Of a stretch of 64,000 nt of DNA, positions 52,850-62,383 are shown one piece after another. The stretch is from Paracoccus aminovorans (GTDB taxonomy: Bacteria > Pseudomonadota > Alphaproteobacteria > Rhodobacterales > Rhodobacteraceae). The translations under genes and the position numbers were made by a program. Position 1 is the first letter of the stretch, and every line of letters starts with the position of its first letter. The notes under the pieces are model-generated. The model was not told where the DNA came from and ran no database searches. It saw only the letters and a program-made list of their open reading frames with translations. The stretch is taken from NCBI RefSeq assembly GCF_001546115.1, contig NZ_KQ955208.1:498401-562400 (forward strand), read 5' to 3'.

Positions 52850-54043
52850 ATGACCCGCCCCTTTCGCCGCCGCGTCCTCTATATCCCCGGCTATGACCCG
52901 ATCCCGCCGCGCCGCTACCGCGAGCTTTACAAGCGCGAGGGGGCCGAGCAGGCGCGGATCTCGGGCTACGGGCTGGAATTCGGCCCACGCCGCGACCGCA
53001 AGGGCTTCGGCTGGGGCGTCAGCGGCGACTTCGACGGCGCGCGGGCCGAGGCCGAGTTCGAGGTGCTGGTCTGGGCCGACATCGTGCAGGGCTCGATGGG
53101 GCAAAGCATCGCCGCGACCTATGGCCAGCTTTGCCGCACCGCCTGGGCCTATATCGGCTCGGGGGCGCTGTTCCGGCTGATGCGCCTGCGCCGCGGTCCG
53201 GTGATCGCGGCGCTCTACCCGGTGGTGGTGCTGCTGGCGCAACTGGCCGTGGCGCTGCTGGTCGGCGCGGGCCTGGGCTGGGTCGTCGGCCGGCTGACCG
53301 GCCTGGCCTGGCTGGCGCTGCCGGTCACGCTGGCGGTGGCCTGGGCCGGGCTGCACCTGTGGCGGCGGCTCGACGGCAAGATCTTTGCCTGGTACCTGAT
53401 GCACGACTATGCCTTTACCGCCCAAGGCGGCGGCGGCTATCCCCCGGCGCTCGAGGCGCGGTTGACGCAATTCGCCGACCGCATCGCCGAGGTGCTGGCG
53501 GATGATTGGGACGAGGTGCTGGTCGTCGGCCACAGCTCCGGCGCCTATCTGGGGGTCTCGGTGCTCTCGGACCTGATCCGCTCGGGCCGGGTGCCGGCTG
53601 GGGCGCGGCTCTCCTACCTGTCGCTGGGCCATGTCGTGCCGATGGCCGCTTTCCTGCCACGCGCGAACCGGCTGCGGGCGGATCTCGCCTATCTCTCGGC
53701 GCGAGAGGAGCTCGAATGGGTCGATGTGACGGCCCCGGGCGACGCCTGCTGCTTCGGGCTCTGCGACCCGGTCGCGGTCTCGGGGGTCGAGCCGCCGGGC
53801 CGCCGCCAGCCGCTGGTGCTCTCGGCCGCCTTCACCCAGACGCTCACGCCGGAAAAGCGCCGCAGCCTGCGCGGGCGCTGGTTCCGGCTGCATTTCCAGT
53901 ATCTCTGCGCCTTCGACCGCCCCGGCGACTACGATTATTTCGCCATCACCGCCGGGCCGCTGCCGCTTGGCGCGCGCTTCGCCGGCCGCGACCATTCGCC
54001 GGGCCGCATCGCCCGGCCGGTCAACCGGTTCACCGCGACATGA
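52850..54043 (+). CDS. alpha/beta-hydrolase-like membrane protein of unknown function
   Basis: The 397-residue product starts RRVLYIPGYDPIPPRRYRELYKREGA and has two or three transmembrane segments in the middle (about residues 118-170). A nucleophile elbow VVGHSSGAYLGVSVL (Ser near residue 229) then follows. The beta-strand after it and a C-terminal His-containing part fit an alpha/beta hydrolase. No family with known substrate was recognised. Its end overlaps the P450 start (ATGA). An ATG at 52820 would add 10 residues. Confidence 0.75.
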   Translation: MTRPFRRRVLYIPGYDPIPPRRYRELYKREGAEQARISGYGLEFGPRRDRKGFGWGVSGDFDGARAEAEFEVLVWADIVQGSMGQSIAATYGQLCRTAWAYIGSGALFRLMRLRRGPVIAALYPVVVLLAQLAVALLVGAGLGWVVGRLTGLAWLALPVTLAVAWAGLHLWRRLDGKIFAWYLMHDYAFTAQGGGGYPPALEARLTQFADRIAEVLADDWDEVLVVGHSSGAYLGVSVLSDLIRSGRVPAGARLSYLSLGHVVPMAAFLPRANRLRADLAYLSAREELEWVDVTAPGDACCFGLCDPVAVSGVEPPGRRQPLVLSAAFTQTLTPEKRRSLRGRWFRLHFQYLCAFDRPGDYDYFAITAGPLPLGARFAGRDHSPGRIARPVNRFTAT

Positions 54044-55386
54044 TCCCGCCGAAACCCGCCTCGCGCCCGGGCAAGCCCTCGCTCTGGCGCTTCCTGCGCG
54101 ATTTCCGCCAGGACATCCTCTCGGCGCAGTCCGACCGGCTTTATCGCGCCTGGATGGCCGAATTCCGCGCGCCCTTCATCCGCAGCTTCACCTGCAACGA
54201 CCCCAGGCTGATCGACCTGATCCTGAAGCAGCGGCCGATGGATTTCCCGAAATCGCCGCGCATGGCGGCCGGGCTGCAACCGCTCTTGGGCAATTCCAGC
54301 TTCATCTCGAACGGCGCGACCTGGCAGCACCAGCGCCGCATCATCGACCAGGCCTTCGAGGGCGGCCGGCTGCGCGAATCCTTCGCCGCCATGTGGGACG
54401 CGGCGCAATCCGGCGTGGCCCGGCTGGCACCGCTGGCCGACGGCGCGGATCTGGACATCGAGCCGCTGACCAGCCACATCGCCGCCGACGTGATCTTCCG
54501 CACCCTGTTCTCGATCCCGATCGAGGACCGCATCGCCGCCGGCGTGTTCCAGTCCTTCCGCGAGCATCAGGACGCGCAGCCGATGGTGAACCTGGGCGGT
54601 CTGCTGCCGCTGCCGCGCTGGGCGCGGCTGCACAGCCGCCGCACCCGCACCAGCGCCCGCCGCATCCGCGACCTGATCCGGCAGCTGGTGGCGGAGCGCG
54701 CGGCGCTGATCGCCCAAGGCCAGGCACCCGCCGATCTCGCGACCCGGATCATGACCACGACCGATCCCCAGACCGGCGCGGTCTTCACCGCCGCCGAGAT
54801 GGTCGACGAGGTCGCAACCTTCTTCCTGGCCGGGCACGAAACCGGCGCCTCGGCGCTGGCCTGGGCGCTCTACCTGCTGGCCGAGCATCCCGACTGGCAG
54901 GACCGGCTGGCCGAGGAAGCCCGCCGCAACCTCATCCCCGATTTCGCCGCCATCAAGGCGCTGCCGCTGTCCCGCGCCGTGTTCCGCGAGGCGCTGCGGC
55001 TTTATCCCCCGGTCGCCATGACGGTGCGGCAATGCGCCCATGCCGAGACCCTGCGCGACCGCAAGGCCGCCAAGGGCGCGCAGCTGGTCCTGTCGCCCTG
55101 GCATCTGCATCGCCACGAGCGGCTGTGGGACAATCCCGACGGCTTCGACCCCGACCGCTGGCAGACCGAGAACGGCAAGGCCTGCATGCGCGACGCCTAT
55201 ATTCCCTTCTCGGCCGGCGCCCGCGCCTGCCCCGGCGCCGGCTTCGCCATGATCGAGGGGCCGCTGCTCCTCTCGACCCTGGTCCTCGCCTACCGGCTGG
55301 AACCCGGACCCGAAAGGCCCGTCCCGATCATGCGCCTGACGCTGCGGGGCAAGAACGGCATCCACCTGCGCCTGTCGAAGCGTTGA
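54040..55386 (+). CDS. cytochrome P450
   Basis: The 448-residue soluble monooxygenase has the I-helix FFLAGHETGASALAWAL (about residues 261-277), the K-helix ExxR in FREALRLYPPV (about 313) and DPDRW. The haem loop is FSAGARACPGAGFA with the ligand Cys near residue 396. The substrate is unknown. It is coupled to the hydrolase-like gene by a four-base overlap, suggesting a shared pathway, perhaps on a lipid. No ferredoxin or reductase gene is adjacent. Confidence 0.95.
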   Translation: MIPPKPASRPGKPSLWRFLRDFRQDILSAQSDRLYRAWMAEFRAPFIRSFTCNDPRLIDLILKQRPMDFPKSPRMAAGLQPLLGNSSFISNGATWQHQRRIIDQAFEGGRLRESFAAMWDAAQSGVARLAPLADGADLDIEPLTSHIAADVIFRTLFSIPIEDRIAAGVFQSFREHQDAQPMVNLGGLLPLPRWARLHSRRTRTSARRIRDLIRQLVAERAALIAQGQAPADLATRIMTTTDPQTGAVFTAAEMVDEVATFFLAGHETGASALAWALYLLAEHPDWQDRLAEEARRNLIPDFAAIKALPLSRAVFREALRLYPPVAMTVRQCAHAETLRDRKAAKGAQLVLSPWHLHRHERLWDNPDGFDPDRWQTENGKACMRDAYIPFSAGARACPGAGFAMIEGPLLLSTLVLAYRLEPGPERPVPIMRLTLRGKNGIHLRLSKR

Positions 55387-55388
55387 AT

Positions 55389-55451
55389 GGGTATTTGAAG
55401 AACGAAGAAGACCAAGGCGCAGCGCCCGGCTTCTTTGCTCTGCAAATACCC
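55389..55451. repeat. inverted pair of the recurrent motif (copies 5 and 6)
   Basis: GGGTATTTGAAGAACGAAGA (55389-55408) and its opposite (55429-55451, CTTCTTTGCTCTGCAAATAC) face each other across about 17 bp between convergent P450 and carboxypeptidase genes. They could fold into one hairpin that ends transcription in both directions. Confidence 0.7.
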
Positions 55452-55461
55452 GAATCCAAGC

Positions 55462-56934
55462 TCAAAGCCGGTAGATGCCCGAGAATTTCTCTTCCAGATA
55501 GTCCAGCAGCGGCGCCTCGCTGATCTCGGCGCCGGTGGCGCGCTCGATCAGGTCGCGCGGCGGATAAAGACCGCCATGGCGCTGCATGTTCTCGCGCAGC
55601 CATTCCACCGCCGGATCGGCCTCGCCGCGCGCCAGCGCCGCGTCGAGATCGGGCACGGCGGCGCGCATGGCCGCGTTCAGGCAGCCGGCATAGACGTTCC
55701 CCAGCGCATAGGTCGGGAAATAGCCGAAAAGCCCGACCGCCCAATGCACGTCCTGCAGGACGCCATTGGCGGGCCGGTCCACGGCCACGCCGAAATCGTT
55801 GAGGAAGCGCGCGTTCCAGGCCTCGACCAGGTCGCGCGTATCCAGCCGGCCGGCGATCAGGTCGCGCTCCAGGTCGAAGCGCAGCATGATGTGCAGGTTG
55901 TATTGCACCTCGTCGGATTCGGTGCGGATGAAGCCCGGCGTCACCCGGTTGACCGTGGCATGGAAGGCATCCGCATCGGGCAGCGACAGCCCGCCGAAGG
56001 CATCCGACATGCGCTGATAGAGCCAGCCGGTGAAGGCGCGGCCGCGGCCGATCTGGTTCTCGTAGATCCGGCTCTGGCTTTCGTGGGCGCCCATCGAGAC
56101 GCCGCGGCCCAGCGGCGTGAAGGCATAATCGGGGTCGATGCCCAGTTCATAGCTGGAATGGCCGACCTCGTGGATGGTCGAATAGAGGCAGTTGAACGGG
56201 TCGGTCTCGACCACCCGCGTGGTGATGCGGCTGTCCTGCCAGCGCCCCGAGCTGAAGGGGTGCACGGCGATGTCCATGCGGCCGCGGGTCCAGTCGTAGC
56301 CGAAGGCGGTGGCACAGGTCCGCGCCAGGCGAAGCTGGGTTTCCTGCGGGAAATGCCCGGTCAGCGGCTCGGGCTGATAGTCGGCGCCCAGCACGTCCTC
56401 GCGCAGCGCAACCAGGCGCGGGCGCATGGCGTCGAACAGCCGCGCGATCTGCGCCTGGGTGGCGCCGGGCTCGTAATCGTCCAGGAGCGCGTCGTAGAGG
56501 TCGCCGCCATCGGCCAGCGCCGCGGCCTCCTCGCGCTTCAGCATCAGGATGTCGCCCAGCACCGGCAGGAATTCCTCGGGCGCGTCCTTGGCCCGGGCCT
56601 CGGCCCAGACGCCCTGCGCCAGCGAGGTCTGCCGCGCCAGTTCCGTCGCCAGCCGCGCCGGAATGCGCGAGGCGCGGCGGAAATCGCGGGCGATCAGCTC
56701 GATGATGCGGGCGTCCTCAGCGTCCTCGGGCACCGCCTGGTCCAGCCATTCGCCGATGCGCGGATCGGTGCGCCGCTCGTGCAGCACCGATTCCATCGCC
56801 GCCATCTCTTCGCTGCGCTGCTCGGTCGCGCCGCGCGGCATCACGGTTTCCTGGTCCCAGCCCAGCCGTTCGGCGACCGAGGACAGCGCCTCGGTCTGGC
56901 GCTGGAAGGCGAGAAGATCGTCGAAGGCGCTCAT
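55462..56934 (-). CDS. M32 family metallocarboxypeptidase
   Basis: The 490-residue enzyme carries YSTIHEVGHSSYELGID, with the HExxH zinc motif near residue 255, and the later GAHESQSRIYENQIGRG with the third ligand. It removes C-terminal residues from peptides in the cytosol, as Thermus and Bacillus M32 carboxypeptidases do. It overlaps ctaA by four bases (ATGA). Confidence 0.93.
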   Translation of the reverse strand: MSAFDDLLAFQRQTEALSSVAERLGWDQETVMPRGATEQRSEEMAAMESVLHERRTDPRIGEWLDQAVPEDAEDARIIELIARDFRRASRIPARLATELARQTSLAQGVWAEARAKDAPEEFLPVLGDILMLKREEAAALADGGDLYDALLDDYEPGATQAQIARLFDAMRPRLVALREDVLGADYQPEPLTGHFPQETQLRLARTCATAFGYDWTRGRMDIAVHPFSSGRWQDSRITTRVVETDPFNCLYSTIHEVGHSSYELGIDPDYAFTPLGRGVSMGAHESQSRIYENQIGRGRAFTGWLYQRMSDAFGGLSLPDADAFHATVNRVTPGFIRTESDEVQYNLHIMLRFDLERDLIAGRLDTRDLVEAWNARFLNDFGVAVDRPANGVLQDVHWAVGLFGYFPTYALGNVYAGCLNAAMRAAVPDLDAALARGEADPAVEWLRENMQRHGGLYPPRDLIERATGAEISEAPLLDYLEEKFSGIYRL

Positions 56935-58076
56935 CGGATGGTTCCCCTGACCGAGGTTTCATAAGGATAGCGCGCATGGTGGCGCGCGCGCAGGATCAGG
57001 GTGAAGAGTGCCACGGCCATGACCTGATGCGCCAGCGCCAAGGGCAGCGGCGCGGCATGGATCACGTTCATGATGCCCAGAAGCACCTGTACCGCCACCG
57101 CCGCGATCATCGCGAGATAGGCGCCGCGCGTCTGCGGATGCGGCGAGCGCCGGGCGCGCAGGAACACCACCAGAGCAAAGATCGCCAGCAGATAGCCCAC
57201 CATGCGATGGATGAACTGCACCAGGGCCGGGTTCTCGAAGAAGTTGCGCCAGCCCAGGGCGGCGTCCCAGATCTCGGCCGGGATCCATTCGCCGCCCATG
57301 GTGGGCCAGCCGGTATACATGCGCCCGGCGTCGATGCCGGCGACCAGCGCCCCCAGCAGGATCTGCACGAAGGCCAGGTGCATCAGCCCGGTGGTCATGG
57401 AAAACAGCTTCGCCTCGCCCGCCCGGCGCGCGCGCAGCAGCGCCGCCTCAGAGCGGGAAAGCTGCATGACATACCAGGCGATGAAGCCCAGGATCGCGAA
57501 CGCCAGCCCCAGGTGCAGCGCGAGGCGATAGGAGGCCACGCGCACCATCTCGCCCGACAGGCCCGAATGCACCATCCACCAGCCGATGGCGCCCTGCGCC
57601 CCGCCAAGCACACCCAGCAGCAACAGCCGCGGCACCCAGCCGGTCGGAATGCGGCGGGCGGCCAGGAAGCCCAGGAAGCCCACCGCCCAAACCAAGCCGA
57701 TCAGCCGGCCCAAGAGCCGGTGCGACCATTCCCACCAGTAGATCTGCTTGAAGCCCGCCAGGTCCATGTCCGGATTCACCCGCTGGAACTGCGGGATCAG
57801 CTTGTATTTGTCGAACTCGGCAGCCCATGCGGCGGCGTCCATCGGCGGGATCGCCCCGGTCACCGGCTTCCACTCGGTGATCGACAGCCCCGAGCCGGTC
57901 AGCCGCGTGGCGCCCCCCAGCGCGATCATCGCCGCGACCAGCACGAAGATGACGATCAGCCACAGCCGGATCGCGCCGCGGGCGCCGCGATGGCCGGCGT
58001 CGATCATGCCGCCCGAGGGCTGCGTGGCCTTGGGGCTCGTTTCGGTGACTTCCTGAAAGACGGGGCGTCTTGCCAT
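56931..58076 (-). CDS. ctaA: haem A synthase (COX15/CtaA)
   Basis: The 381-residue membrane protein has eight transmembrane helices. The signature GATRLTGSGLSITEWKPVTGAIPP begins the first loop, and histidines in YWWEWSHRLLGRLIG and VQFIHRMVGYLLAI serve haem binding. It oxidises haem O to haem A for cytochrome aa3 oxidase. It heads a two-gene unit with the carboxypeptidase. Confidence 0.96.
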   Translation of the reverse strand: MARRPVFQEVTETSPKATQPSGGMIDAGHRGARGAIRLWLIVIFVLVAAMIALGGATRLTGSGLSITEWKPVTGAIPPMDAAAWAAEFDKYKLIPQFQRVNPDMDLAGFKQIYWWEWSHRLLGRLIGLVWAVGFLGFLAARRIPTGWVPRLLLLGVLGGAQGAIGWWMVHSGLSGEMVRVASYRLALHLGLAFAILGFIAWYVMQLSRSEAALLRARRAGEAKLFSMTTGLMHLAFVQILLGALVAGIDAGRMYTGWPTMGGEWIPAEIWDAALGWRNFFENPALVQFIHRMVGYLLAIFALVVFLRARRSPHPQTRGAYLAMIAAVAVQVLLGIMNVIHAAPLPLALAHQVMAVALFTLILRARHHARYPYETSVRGTIR

Positions 58077-58128
58077 GTCAGCTTCCTTGTTCGAACAGGC
58101 GCGACCTTGGCCCGGGCGCGCCCGGAAA

Positions 58129-58872
58129 TCAATCGGCGCGCCGGACCAGCTGGCGCAGCATGCCGTGGAAGATGCGCGTATCGGCCCGGGTCAGCGGCAG
58201 CCGCGACCACAGGTTGCGCAGCGTCAGCTTCATCGCCGGCGCCTTCTCGGCCGGGAAGAAGAAGCCCGCGGCCTCGAGCCGTTCCTCGTAATGGTCGGCC
58301 AGCTTCTCGATCTCGATGCGGGTGGCGGGCGCCTCGCCATCGGGGCGGCGGCCATGCGGGGCGGGCTCGGGCGGCAGGCTCTCGCGCGCCCATTCATAGC
58401 CGTTGAGCAGCACCGCCTGCGCCAGGTTCAGCGAGGGGAAATCCGGGTTCACCGGCACGGTGATGATGGCATTGGCGCGCGCCACGTCGTCGTTTTCCAG
58501 CCCCGCACGCTCGGGGCCGAACAGGATCGCGGTGCGGCCGCCCTGGGCATGGCGCTGCCGGGCATCGGCCATGGCGGTGGCGGGGGTCAGCACCGGCTTC
58601 GTCAACTCGCGGCCGCGCGCGGTAGTGGCATAGGCGTAATCGACGTCCGCCATGGCATCGGCCAAGGTCGGAAACACCCGCGCCCGGTCCAGCACCCGGC
58701 CTGCGGCCCCCGAGGCCATGGCCACGGCGCGCGGATTGGGCCAGCCGTCGCGCGGCGCCACCAGGCGCATGTCGGTCAGGCCGAAATTCAGCATGGCGCG
58801 CGCCGCCGCGCCGATGTTCTCGCCCATCTGCGGGCGCACGAGGATGATCGCGGGTTCCATGGGCGGGGCCAT
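58129..58872 (-). CDS. RNA methyltransferase, TrmH/SpoU family (TrmJ-like)
   Basis: The 247-residue product has AIILVRPQMGENIGAAARAMLNFGLTDMRLV, the knotted-methyltransferase start, then RTAILFGPERAGLENDDVARANAIITVPVNPDFPSLNLAQAVLLNGYEW, which forms the SAM-binding trefoil knot. By motif it resembles TrmJ, which 2'-O-methylates position 32 of tRNA, but other targets are possible. The ATG at 58872 or the one at 58860 could start translation; ribosome binding sites do not decide. Confidence 0.85.
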   Translation of the reverse strand: MAPPMEPAIILVRPQMGENIGAAARAMLNFGLTDMRLVAPRDGWPNPRAVAMASGAAGRVLDRARVFPTLADAMADVDYAYATTARGRELTKPVLTPATAMADARQRHAQGGRTAILFGPERAGLENDDVARANAIITVPVNPDFPSLNLAQAVLLNGYEWARESLPPEPAPHGRRPDGEAPATRIEIEKLADHYEERLEAAGFFFPAEKAPAMKLTLRNLWSRLPLTRADTRIFHGMLRQLVRRAD

Positions 58873-58947
58873 ATCCTTCCCGGGAAGCACTGGCAAGGCG
58901 CGCGGCGCTGCGCTATCTGCTGGGGCGAACCTCAGGATGACAGCGCC

Positions 58948-59559
58948 ATGACAGACCAACCGAATTCGCCGCAGCTCTATCTGATCACCCCCGTCGGCGC
59001 GGCGGCCTCGACGCTGGGGCCGATGCTTGCCGATGTCATGGACCGCTTTCCGGTGGCCTGCCTGCGCATCCCGGGCGCCGGCTCCGAGGAAGAGCTGGGC
59101 CGCATCGCCGACCTGGCGCGCGAGATCGCCCATGCCCGCGACGTGGCGGTGGTGATCGACGATCACGTGGCGCTGGCGCAGCGCCACGGGCTCGACGGCG
59201 TGCACCTGACCGACGGCGCGCGCTCGGTGCGCTATGCCAGGAAAGAGCTGGGCCAGGACGCCATCGTCGGCGCCTTCTGCGGCGCCTCGCGCCACGACGG
59301 CATGAACGCGGCCGAAGCGGGGGCGGATTACGTCAGCTTCGGCCCCTGCGGCGCCTCGGCGCTGGGCCATGGCGCACCGGCCGAGCTGGACCTGTTCCAA
59401 TGGTGGTCCGAGGTGATCGAGGTGCCGGTGGTGGCCGAAGGCGCGCTGACGCCGGCCCTGATCGGCCAGCTGGCGCCGGTCAGCGACTTCATCGCGCTCG
59501 GGCCCGAGATCTGGTCCGAACCCGATCCGGTCGAGGCGCTGGGGCATCTCTGGCGCTGA
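58948..59559 (+). CDS. thiamine phosphate synthase (ThiE/TenI-like)
   Basis: The 203-residue TIM-barrel protein has the family segments IDDHVALAQRHGLDGVHLTDGARSVRYARKELG, FCGASRHDGMNAAEAGADYVSFGP and VVAEGALTPALIGQLAPVSDFIALGPEIW. It starts LYLITPV, typical of ThiE/TenI. It may make thiamine phosphate or act as a TenI-like regulator. It is a single gene on the plus strand. Confidence 0.8.
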   Translation: MTDQPNSPQLYLITPVGAAASTLGPMLADVMDRFPVACLRIPGAGSEEELGRIADLAREIAHARDVAVVIDDHVALAQRHGLDGVHLTDGARSVRYARKELGQDAIVGAFCGASRHDGMNAAEAGADYVSFGPCGASALGHGAPAELDLFQWWSEVIEVPVVAEGALTPALIGQLAPVSDFIALGPEIWSEPDPVEALGHLWR

Positions 59560-59583
59560 CGGCGCCGGCGGCATGGTCGGCAT

Positions 59584-59677
59584 GGGTATTTATGCAACAA
59601 AGAAGGCGATTGGTTCCGATTGGATGGCACCGTCGGCTCAGGCGCGACGACCGGCCTTCTTTGTTGCGAAAATACCC
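59584..59677. repeat. inverted pair of the recurrent motif (copies 7 and 8)
   Basis: GGGTATTTATGCAACAAAGA (59584-59603) and AACAAAGAAGG-complement CCTTCTTTGTTGCGAAAATA (59655-59674) form an almost perfect 22-bp stem with a loop of about 48 bp. It lies after the ThiE-like gene and upstream of guaA. Confidence 0.75.
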
Positions 59678-59746
59678 CTGCGGCGCTGCGGCCGGCGATG
59701 CGTCAGCCCTCTTGCGAAGCGCATTGCCGCAGCCTAAAGCCTTGCC

Positions 59747-61306
59747 ATGACCCAGCATCAGCGCCTTCTCATCATCGACTTCGGCTCCCAGGTGACGCAG
59801 CTTATCGCGCGGCGCCTGCGCGAATTGAACGTCTATTGCGAAATCCATCCCTTCAACGCGGTGGATGACGCCTTCCTGAACGCTTTCGCCCCGCAGGCGG
59901 TGATCCTGTCGGGCGGTCCGGCCTCGGTCACCGAAGCCGGCTCGCCGCGTTGCCCGCAGGCCGTGTTCCAGATGCGCGTGCCGGTGTTCGGCATCTGCTA
60001 CGGCCAGCAGGTGATGATGGAGCAGCTGGGCGGCCGCGTCGAATCCGGCCATCACGCCGAATACGGCCGCGCCTTCATCGCCCCGGCCGAGGGCCACAAG
60101 GGCGACGGCATCTTCGCCGGCCTGTTCGATACCGGCCGCGAGGAAGTCTGGATGAGCCATGGCGACCGGGTGACGCAGCTCGCCCCCGGTTTCGAGGTCA
60201 TCGGCACCTCGCCCAATGCCCCCTATGCGATGATCGCCGATGAATCGCGCGGCTTCTATGCCGTGCAGTTCCATCCCGAGGTGCACCACACCCCGAACGG
60301 CCGGCGGATGCTGGAGAATTTCGTCCGCATGGCCGGCTTCACCGGCGACTGGACCATGGCCTCCTATCGCCAGGAAGCGATCCGCAAGATCCGCGAGCAG
60401 GTCGGGACCAAGCGCGTCATCTGCGGCCTGTCCGGCGGCGTCGACAGCTCGGTCGCCGCGGTGCTGATCCACGAGGCGATCGGCGACCAGCTGACCTGCG
60501 TCTTCGTCGACCACGGGTTGCTGCGGCTGAACGAGGCCGAGGAAGTCGTGACCATGTTCCGCGACACCTACAACATCCCGCTGATCCATGCCGACGAGGC
60601 CGACCTGTTCATCGGCGCGCTCGAGGGCGTTTCGGACCCCGAGGTCAAGCGCAAGACCATCGGCCGCCTGTTCATCGACGTGTTCCAGAAATACGCCAAC
60701 GGGATCGAGGGTGCCGAATTCCTCGCCCAAGGCACGCTCTACCCGGACGTGATCGAATCGGTCAGCTTCTCGGGCGGCCCCTCGGTCACCATCAAAAGCC
60801 ATCACAATGTCGGCGGCCTGCCCGAGAAGATGGGGCTGAAGCTGGTCGAGCCGCTGCGCGAGCTGTTCAAGGACGAGGTGCGCGCGCTCGGCCGCGAGCT
60901 GGGCCTGCCGGAAAAATTCATCGGCCGCCACCCCTTCCCCGGCCCCGGCCTCGCCATCCGCTGCCCGGGCGAAATCACCCGCGACAAGCTCGACATCCTG
61001 CGCAAGGCCGATGCGGTCTTCATCGACCAGATCCGCAAGCACGGGCTCTACGACGAGATCTGGCAGGCCTTCGTCGCCATCCTGCCGGTGCGCACCGTGG
61101 GCGTGATGGGCGACGGCCGCACCTACGACTATGCCTGCGCGCTGCGGGCGGTGACCTCGGTCGATGGCATGACGGCGGATTACTATCCCTTCACGCATGA
61201 GTTCCTTGGCGAAACCGCAACGCGGATCATCAACGAGGTCAAGGGCATCAACCGCTGCACCTATGACATCACCTCGAAGCCGCCCGGCACCATCGAGTGG
61301 GAATGA
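59747..61306 (+). CDS. guaA: GMP synthase (glutamine-hydrolysing)
   Basis: The 519-residue enzyme converts XMP to GMP. The glutaminase domain has the catalytic Cys84 in FGICYGQQ and the triad His/Glu in VQFHPEVHH. The ATP-pyrophosphatase has [18 protein letters not shown], and the dimerisation domain ends [14 protein letters not shown]. The gene is complete. Its 3' end is a favoured integration site for genomic islands, and an integrase relic follows. Confidence 0.98.
   Translation: MTQHQRLLIIDFGSQVTQLIARRLRELNVYCEIHPFNAVDDAFLNAFAPQAVILSGGPASVTEAGSPRCPQAVFQMRVPVFGICYGQQVMMEQLGGRVESGHHAEYGRAFIAPAEGHKGDGIFAGLFDTGREEVWMSHGDRVTQLAPGFEVIGTSPNAPYAMIADESRGFYAVQFHPEVHHTPNGRRMLENFVRMAGFTGDWTMASYRQEAIRKIREQVGTKRVICGLSGGVDSSVAAVLIHEAIGDQLTCVFVDHGLLRLNEAEEVVTMFRDTYNIPLIHADEADLFIGALEGVSDPEVKRKTIGRLFIDVFQKYANGIEGAEFLAQGTLYPDVIESVSFSGGPSVTIKSHHNVGGLPEKMGLKLVEPLRELFKDEVRALGRELGLPEKFIGRHPFPGPGLAIRCPGEITRDKLDILRKADAVFIDQIRKHGLYDEIWQAFVAILPVRTVGVMGDGRTYDYACALRAVTSVDGMTADYYPFTHEFLGETATRIINEVKGINRCTYDITSKPPGTIEWE
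61283..61306 (+). other. putative island attachment site at the guaA 3' end
   Basis: The guaA terminus (CCGGCACCATCGAGTGGGAA and the stop) is the classic target of one class of integrases. An integrase remnant begins 240 bp downstream. No second copy of this sequence occurs before the window end, so the other boundary, if it still exists, lies outside. Confidence 0.45.
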
Positions 61307-61544
61307 TTCAGACCCATCTGAACGCCGCCAATGACCGCCGATTGCCCTCCGTAATGCGCTGAAAATAAATAAATTTATCCCGCCATCTCTCGCCGTCAAT
61401 CACCGGGCAAGCCTCGTGATCGACGGCGGAGCGGACGGTATGGGGCGTTTTGTGACATCGCGGAATTGCATATACCGTCATGGTCTAGAGAGCTTGTGAC
61501 GGTATTTTTAGGGGCTCTGGCTTTTTTGAACGATCCAGGAGGGT
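61307..61544. other. gap between guaA and the integrase relic
   Basis: About 240 bp, AT-richer than the rest. It holds the former integrase control region (AGGAGGG ribosome binding site at 61537-61543). No gene is supported. Confidence 0.4.
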
Positions 61545-62230
61545 CCGGCGCTTACCGATGCAGCAATCAAGACACTGAAACCAAAGACAAATTACACAAG
61601 ATCTCTGACCGTGACGGTATGTATGTCGTCGTGAACCCGTCGGGCACCGTCATGTTCCGCTATGACTACCGTATGCACGGTCGACGCGAGACCTTGACCC
61701 TCGGCCGATACGGGCTGGCGGGCCTCTCTCTGGCCCGTGCGCGGGAGAAGCTGATCGACGCGCAGCGTTCGAAGGGCGGTCACCCGCCCAGGAGAAGCAG
61801 CGCGAGAAGCGCCGCGTCAAGGAAGCAAAGAGCTTCGGCGAGTTTGGCGAACGCTGGCTGCAAGAGCACCGGATGGCCGAAAGCACGCGCGCGATGCGCC
61901 GCTCGATCTACGAGCGGGACATCCTGCCGACGTTCCGCAATCGGCTACTGACGGAAATCACGCCCGAAGATCTCCGCGCGATGTGCGACAAAGTGAGGAA
62001 GCAGGGAGCGCCGGCCACGGCGGCGCATGTTCGTGACATCGTGAAGCTGGTTTTCGCCTTCGCGAAGCTGCACGGGAGAAGGTGCCGAACCCCGCCGAAG
62101 AGGTCGGGCCGGCGTCGATCGCGACGTTCGTTCCCAAGGACCGCTCTCTCTCTCTCGCCCGCCGAAATTCGGGTGATGCTCGGCCAGCTAGAGCATGTGG
62201 CGACTCTGCCGACCATCCGGCTCGGCTTGG
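61545..62230 (+). pseudogene. tyrosine integrase pseudogene (island-type, truncated)
   Basis: Segments in changing frames read ALTDAAIKTLKPK, DRDGMYVVVNPSGTVMFRYDYRMHGRRETLTLGRYGLAGLSLARAREKLIDA, EAKSFGEFGERWLQEHRMAESTRAMRRSIYERDILPTFRNRLLTEITPEDLRAMCDK, PAEEVGPASIATFVPKDRSLS and LSPAEIRVMLGQLEHVATLPTIRLGL. These are the arm-binding and core-binding domains of an island integrase. At least four frameshifts, a CCG in place of the expected ATG, and loss of the whole catalytic C-terminus make it inactive. Confidence 0.88.
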
Positions 62231-62383
62231 CCGTCGTCCCCTTTGGCAGCCCGAAGACACGCCTGAGGGTCCAGCAGACCCAGAAATCCTTTTCGATGAT
62301 CGTGTCGGTGACACCCCGGCCGGCACCAGTCTCCCCGAAAAGGGCGGCGCGGTTGTCAGCGGGAGCAGGGCGACCTTATCCAT
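62229..62383 (-). pseudogene. AbiEii-type nucleotidyltransferase toxin, truncated and frameshifted
   Basis: An ATG at 62381-62383 overlaps the antitoxin stop (ATGGATAA), as is usual for AbiEi-AbiEii pairs. It starts MDKVALLP. After one lost base the reading continues DNRAALFGETGAGRGVTDTIIEKDFWVCWTLRRVFGLPKG, the N-terminus of the AbiEii family. It stops at the junction with the integrase remnant, before any catalytic nucleotidyltransferase motif. Confidence 0.75.

Noticed and set aside
50651..53995. 1114-codon minus-strand frame across the VWA, M48 and hydrolase-like genes
   Set aside because: The plus-strand genes there have real motifs (MIDAS, HELGH, GHSSG). The long reverse frame is a composition effect.
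28734..59677. CRISPR array from the repeated 22-23 bp motif
   Set aside because: The copies are scattered singly or as inverted pairs, in both orientations, with no regular spacers and no cas genes.
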